This document shows, in pieces, positions 62,010 to 64,000 of a DNA stretch of 64,000 nucleotides. Numbering within the stretch: the first letter of the stretch is position 1; each line of letters opens with the position of its first letter. The notes below the pieces were generated by a model, which made no database searches, was not told where the DNA came from, and saw only the letters and a list, made by a program, of their open reading frames with translations. The position numbers and the translations under genes were made by a program. The DNA lies in NCBI RefSeq assembly GCF_001612845.1, contig NZ_BDBF01000010.1:124001-188000 (forward strand). The letters are read 5' to 3'. This DNA comes from Nocardia elegans NBRC 108235. Lineage in GTDB: Bacteria > Actinomycetota > Actinomycetes > Mycobacteriales > Mycobacteriaceae.

Positions 62010-62897
62010 GGCCGGAAGGTCGTCGAGATGTTTGGTGATCAGCCCCGCCATCTTGTTGAGAATCTGGGTGCCGTCGTCGAAGGTGCCCGATGTCGCCTCT
62101 GCGGCAAGGGAAATGGCGACATCGCCGTTGGGTGTGGTCAGCAGGCCGAATTGGCGGACCAGGTAGTTGCCGCTCGGATCGGGGCCCCAGCCGCCTTTGA
62201 AACGTGTGTTGTCCAAATGTCCGAGGCCCCACTGCTGGCCCCAGACCACCTTGCCCATCAGTGTGGTCACGGTGTCGGCGTCGGGCAGGCAGGGCAGCCG
62301 CGATGCCCAGCGCACCTGGTCGGCCAGCGACCAGTCGGCCTGGCCGAACGCCGAGTACTCGGCGCGTGAGCGGGTCGCGGGGACGGTCGTGGTGGTGTCG
62401 CCCCCTTCACGCAGCACCGCCTGCACCGCCTTGGCCGCCGCGTCCGGGGCGCCCAGCGCCTGCCACAGTCCGTCGGCGGCGGAGTTGTCGGACTCGGTGA
62501 TGGCCGCCGACATCTGATAGGTGCTGGTGTTGCCGTTGGTGCGCAGAACGGCAAGTGTCAGTGGGACTTTCATCGTCGACCAGGAGGGCCCGGTGGTCCA
62601 ATCGCCCATCTGCGCGGTGCGCTGGCCGCCGACCGCCATGATCGCCATACCGGCGTGCCCGTCCAGACTCGGCCGCAGCGCGGTGAAATCGGCTGCCAGC
62701 GAACCCGGCAGCGCGAACATCGTGACGGGGGCGGACGAGGTGCTCGCCCGGGTCGTCGTGGTCGGCGTGCTGGTGTCGGAGGCGTTCGAGCAGGCTGCTG
62801 GGCTCAGTAACAGGCCCGCTCCGAGCAGTGCCGCCGCACAGCGAACAGCGCGAAAAGCCATGGCCCGCTTCGTGCTCGGCCGGAGTGGTGCGTGCAC
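61986..62897 (-). CDS. Beta-lactamase-like serine hydrolase lipoprotein (copy 1)
   Basis: This 303-aa secreted lipoprotein (lipobox SPAAC, Cys36) has a Ser/Thr-rich linker and a class A beta-lactamase/DD-peptidase-like fold. The active-site Ser is in SxxK (WSTMKVP, Ser107-Lys110), the SDN loop is TESDNSA (136-138), and FKGGWG replaces the usual KTG. A penicillin-binding or beta-lactamase role is possible, but the changed KTG and unusual spacing leave it open. GTG 62897 has GGAGG 7 nt upstream; ATG 62861 is an alternative. Confidence 0.82.
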   Translation of the reverse strand: MHAPLRPSTKRAMAFRAVRCAAALLGAGLLLSPAACSNASDTSTPTTTTRASTSSAPVTMFALPGSLAADFTALRPSLDGHAGMAIMAVGGQRTAQMGDWTTGPSWSTMKVPLTLAVLRTNGNTSTYQMSAAITESDNSAADGLWQALGAPDAAAKAVQAVLREGGDTTTTVPATRSRAEYSAFGQADWSLADQVRWASRLPCLPDADTVTTLMGKVVWGQQWGLGHLDNTRFKGGWGPDPSGNYLVRQFGLLTTPNGDVAISLAAEATSGTFDDGTQILNKMAGLITKHLDDLPAGHCAPAQ

Positions 62898-63024
62898 CCG
62901 TTCACCTCCACATCATGCGAATGGCCCCGCGCGGCACCATCCGTCAGACGAGGAATTGTGTGCGGTCGCGGCCCGCCGGTCAAATGCGCCGACCGTCGAC
63001 GGCGCATATGAGACGACTGCGCAA

Positions 63025-63945
63025 TCACCGCTCGCATTCTCCGCCGTGCAGTTCGTGCACGTGTTCGGACAGCAGTGCCGACATCCGGTTCATCATTTCG
63101 ACCGCGTCATCATAGGAGCCCGAATCCGGTTGCGCCGCAAGGGCTACCGCGAGCTGGCCGGACCACGTCGGCACCAGTCCGAACTGGCGGACCAGATACG
63201 CTCCGGTCTCGTCGTCGGGTCCCCAGCCGCCCTTGTACTCGGCGCCGACGAACGAACCCAGGCCCCAGCTCTGGCTGTCGGTGATCTGCTGCATCAGATC
63301 CACCACCCGCGAAGCATTGTGCAGGCACGGCAGCCGGGCGGCGAAGCGCAGCTGATCGACCAAACTCCACGGGGTGGCGCCGAAGACCATGGGGTCGTCG
63401 ATGGATTGGCGCGCATCCGGATTGTGCCGGTCGGCGACATCGGTGGTGGTGTCGCCGGCCTCGCGCAGCACCGCCTCGACCGCTTCGGCCGCGGGTTCAC
63501 CGCCACCCAGCGCGATCCAGAGTGCTTGGGCAGCATCGTTGTCCGAGGCGGTGATGGCGGCCTGTGCGACATCGGCCAGGCCGACCGGGTCCCGGCGCAG
63601 CGCCGCGAGGGCGAGTGGCACCTTGATCGTCGACCAGGCGACTCCCGTGGTCCAGTCGCCGAGCGTGATCACGCGGTCGCCGCCCACGGCCATCACCGCC
63701 AAGCCCATCCGGCCGGGTAATTGCGCGCGCAGGTTGGCGAAGCCGGCTACCAGACCGCTGGGCAGGCTGGGCGTCGAGTCGGGAACGGGCGCCGGACGCA
63801 CCATGTCGGCGGGCGGCCGGGACAGGCCCGGCTCGGTACTGACCGCGGCACCGTGCGCCGCGCACGCCGAAACGAGAAGTGGGACAACTGCCAAGAACAA
63901 CCGCCGCCGACCCTGGCGCCCGGTGGGCGTCGGGTCAGTAGACAT
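63025..63945 (-). CDS. Beta-lactamase-like serine hydrolase lipoprotein (copy 2)
   Basis: This 306-aa lipoprotein (lipobox SAC, Cys28) is paralogous to the downstream gene. It has AVMAVGGDRVITLGDWTTGV, SxxK in WSTIKVP (Ser105-Lys108), SDN in ASDNDAA, and YKGGWGPDD. A Pro-rich linker separates the lipid anchor from the catalytic domain. ATG 63945 overlaps the end of the next gene upstream. The pair arose by tandem duplication and lies 127 nt apart. Confidence 0.82.
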   Translation of the reverse strand: MSTDPTPTGRQGRRRLFLAVVPLLVSACAAHGAAVSTEPGLSRPPADMVRPAPVPDSTPSLPSGLVAGFANLRAQLPGRMGLAVMAVGGDRVITLGDWTTGVAWSTIKVPLALAALRRDPVGLADVAQAAITASDNDAAQALWIALGGGEPAAEAVEAVLREAGDTTTDVADRHNPDARQSIDDPMVFGATPWSLVDQLRFAARLPCLHNASRVVDLMQQITDSQSWGLGSFVGAEYKGGWGPDDETGAYLVRQFGLVPTWSGQLAVALAAQPDSGSYDDAVEMMNRMSALLSEHVHELHGGECER

Positions 63946-64000
63946 AGACCACCGCGTTGTCACCGCCCGTACAAGTGACGACCTTGCCCGAACTGGTGCA
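63935..64000 (-). CDS. C-terminal fragment of a further, probably secreted protein (5' end outside window)
   Basis: The last 21 codons read CTSSGKVVTCTGGDN, then AVVYVY and a stop at 63935-63937. Two Cys nine residues apart and a Gly/Ser/Thr-rich context suggest an exported, disulfide-bonded domain. It overlaps the start of the serine hydrolase gene by 11 nt, so the genes are likely in one transcript. Confidence 0.5.
   Translation of the reverse strand, partial: CTSSGKVVTCTGGDNAVVYVY

Overview
The window is high-GC actinobacterial DNA, almost certainly from a mycolic-acid actinomycete of the Nocardia/Rhodococcus/Mycobacterium group and most likely Nocardia. The reasons are an MspA-type porin, two mycofactocin genes, F420-type enzymes, an Rv0910-like protein, and gene orders known from Mycobacterium (TPM protein/dgt/dnaG; cysteine desulfurase/mnmA/MetE-like/ligA/ACT protein/gatC/gatA/pfkA). 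Many genes have a TANNNT -10 box 6-8 nt before the start codon, the usual actinobacterial leaderless arrangement. I see no insertion sequence, prophage, CRISPR array or rRNA; one tRNA gene (Asn) is present.

Layout. 0-2.9 kb: the end of an ABC-2 permease with a DesK/DesR-like two-component pair, then a VOC protein. 2.9-10.5 kb: TPM membrane protein, MBL hydrolase, YdcF-like protein, dgt and dnaG, followed by a frameshifted alpha/beta hydrolase. 10.5-12.4 kb: small YtxH-like protein, tRNA-Asn with a strong terminator, thioesterase, secreted trypsin-like protease. 12.4-15.5 kb: a decaying sugar-nucleotide/glycosyltransferase locus (GT9 remnant, intact GT4, SDR remnant) and a DUF2795 protein. 15.5-16.5 kb: MspA-family porin with a long Thr/Pro insert. 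16.6-26.6 kb: a molybdenum block, with modCBA and an HTH/Mop regulator on the minus strand, xdhC, a three-subunit xanthine-dehydrogenase/CO-dehydrogenase-family hydroxylase, coxG and a MobA-like cytidylyltransferase. 26.7-35.4 kb: TetR, GNAT, SDR and DUF2255 genes, a detached mycofactocin pair (mftF, mftE), a free-standing Mop protein, an LLM oxidoreductase, a LysR regulator and a thioesterase.

35.9-41.6 kb: cysteine desulfurase and mnmA (tRNA 2-thiolation), a MetE-like protein and an orphan AAA ATPase. 41.2-44.9 kb: a minus-strand string with two paralogous ECF sigma factors, a membrane-anchored Rieske protein, a cupredoxin lipoprotein, a Tat-exported metallophosphoesterase and a membrane protein; this is the best candidate for an undescribed redox/copper-responsive system here. 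45.1-52.8 kb: secreted protein, EcsC-like protein, ligA, GNAT, ACT-domain protein, gatC, gatA, MarR. 52.9-60.8 kb: a giant fusion protein (phospholipase A2-like plus Abhydrolase_9), then a histidine kinase and response regulator with uppP between them, and a membrane Ser/Thr kinase. 60.8-64 kb: pfkA, two tandem beta-lactamase-like lipoproteins and the tail of a further secreted protein gene.

Co-operation. The ModABC importer, the Mop proteins, XdhC and the MobA-like protein together would supply molybdate and a finished cofactor to the hydroxylase. The cysteine desulfurase probably supplies sulfur to MnmA. GatC and GatA belong to the tRNA-dependent amidotransferase (GatB lies outside the window). 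The kinase/uppP/regulator arrangement ties cell-wall lipid recycling to a signalling pathway.
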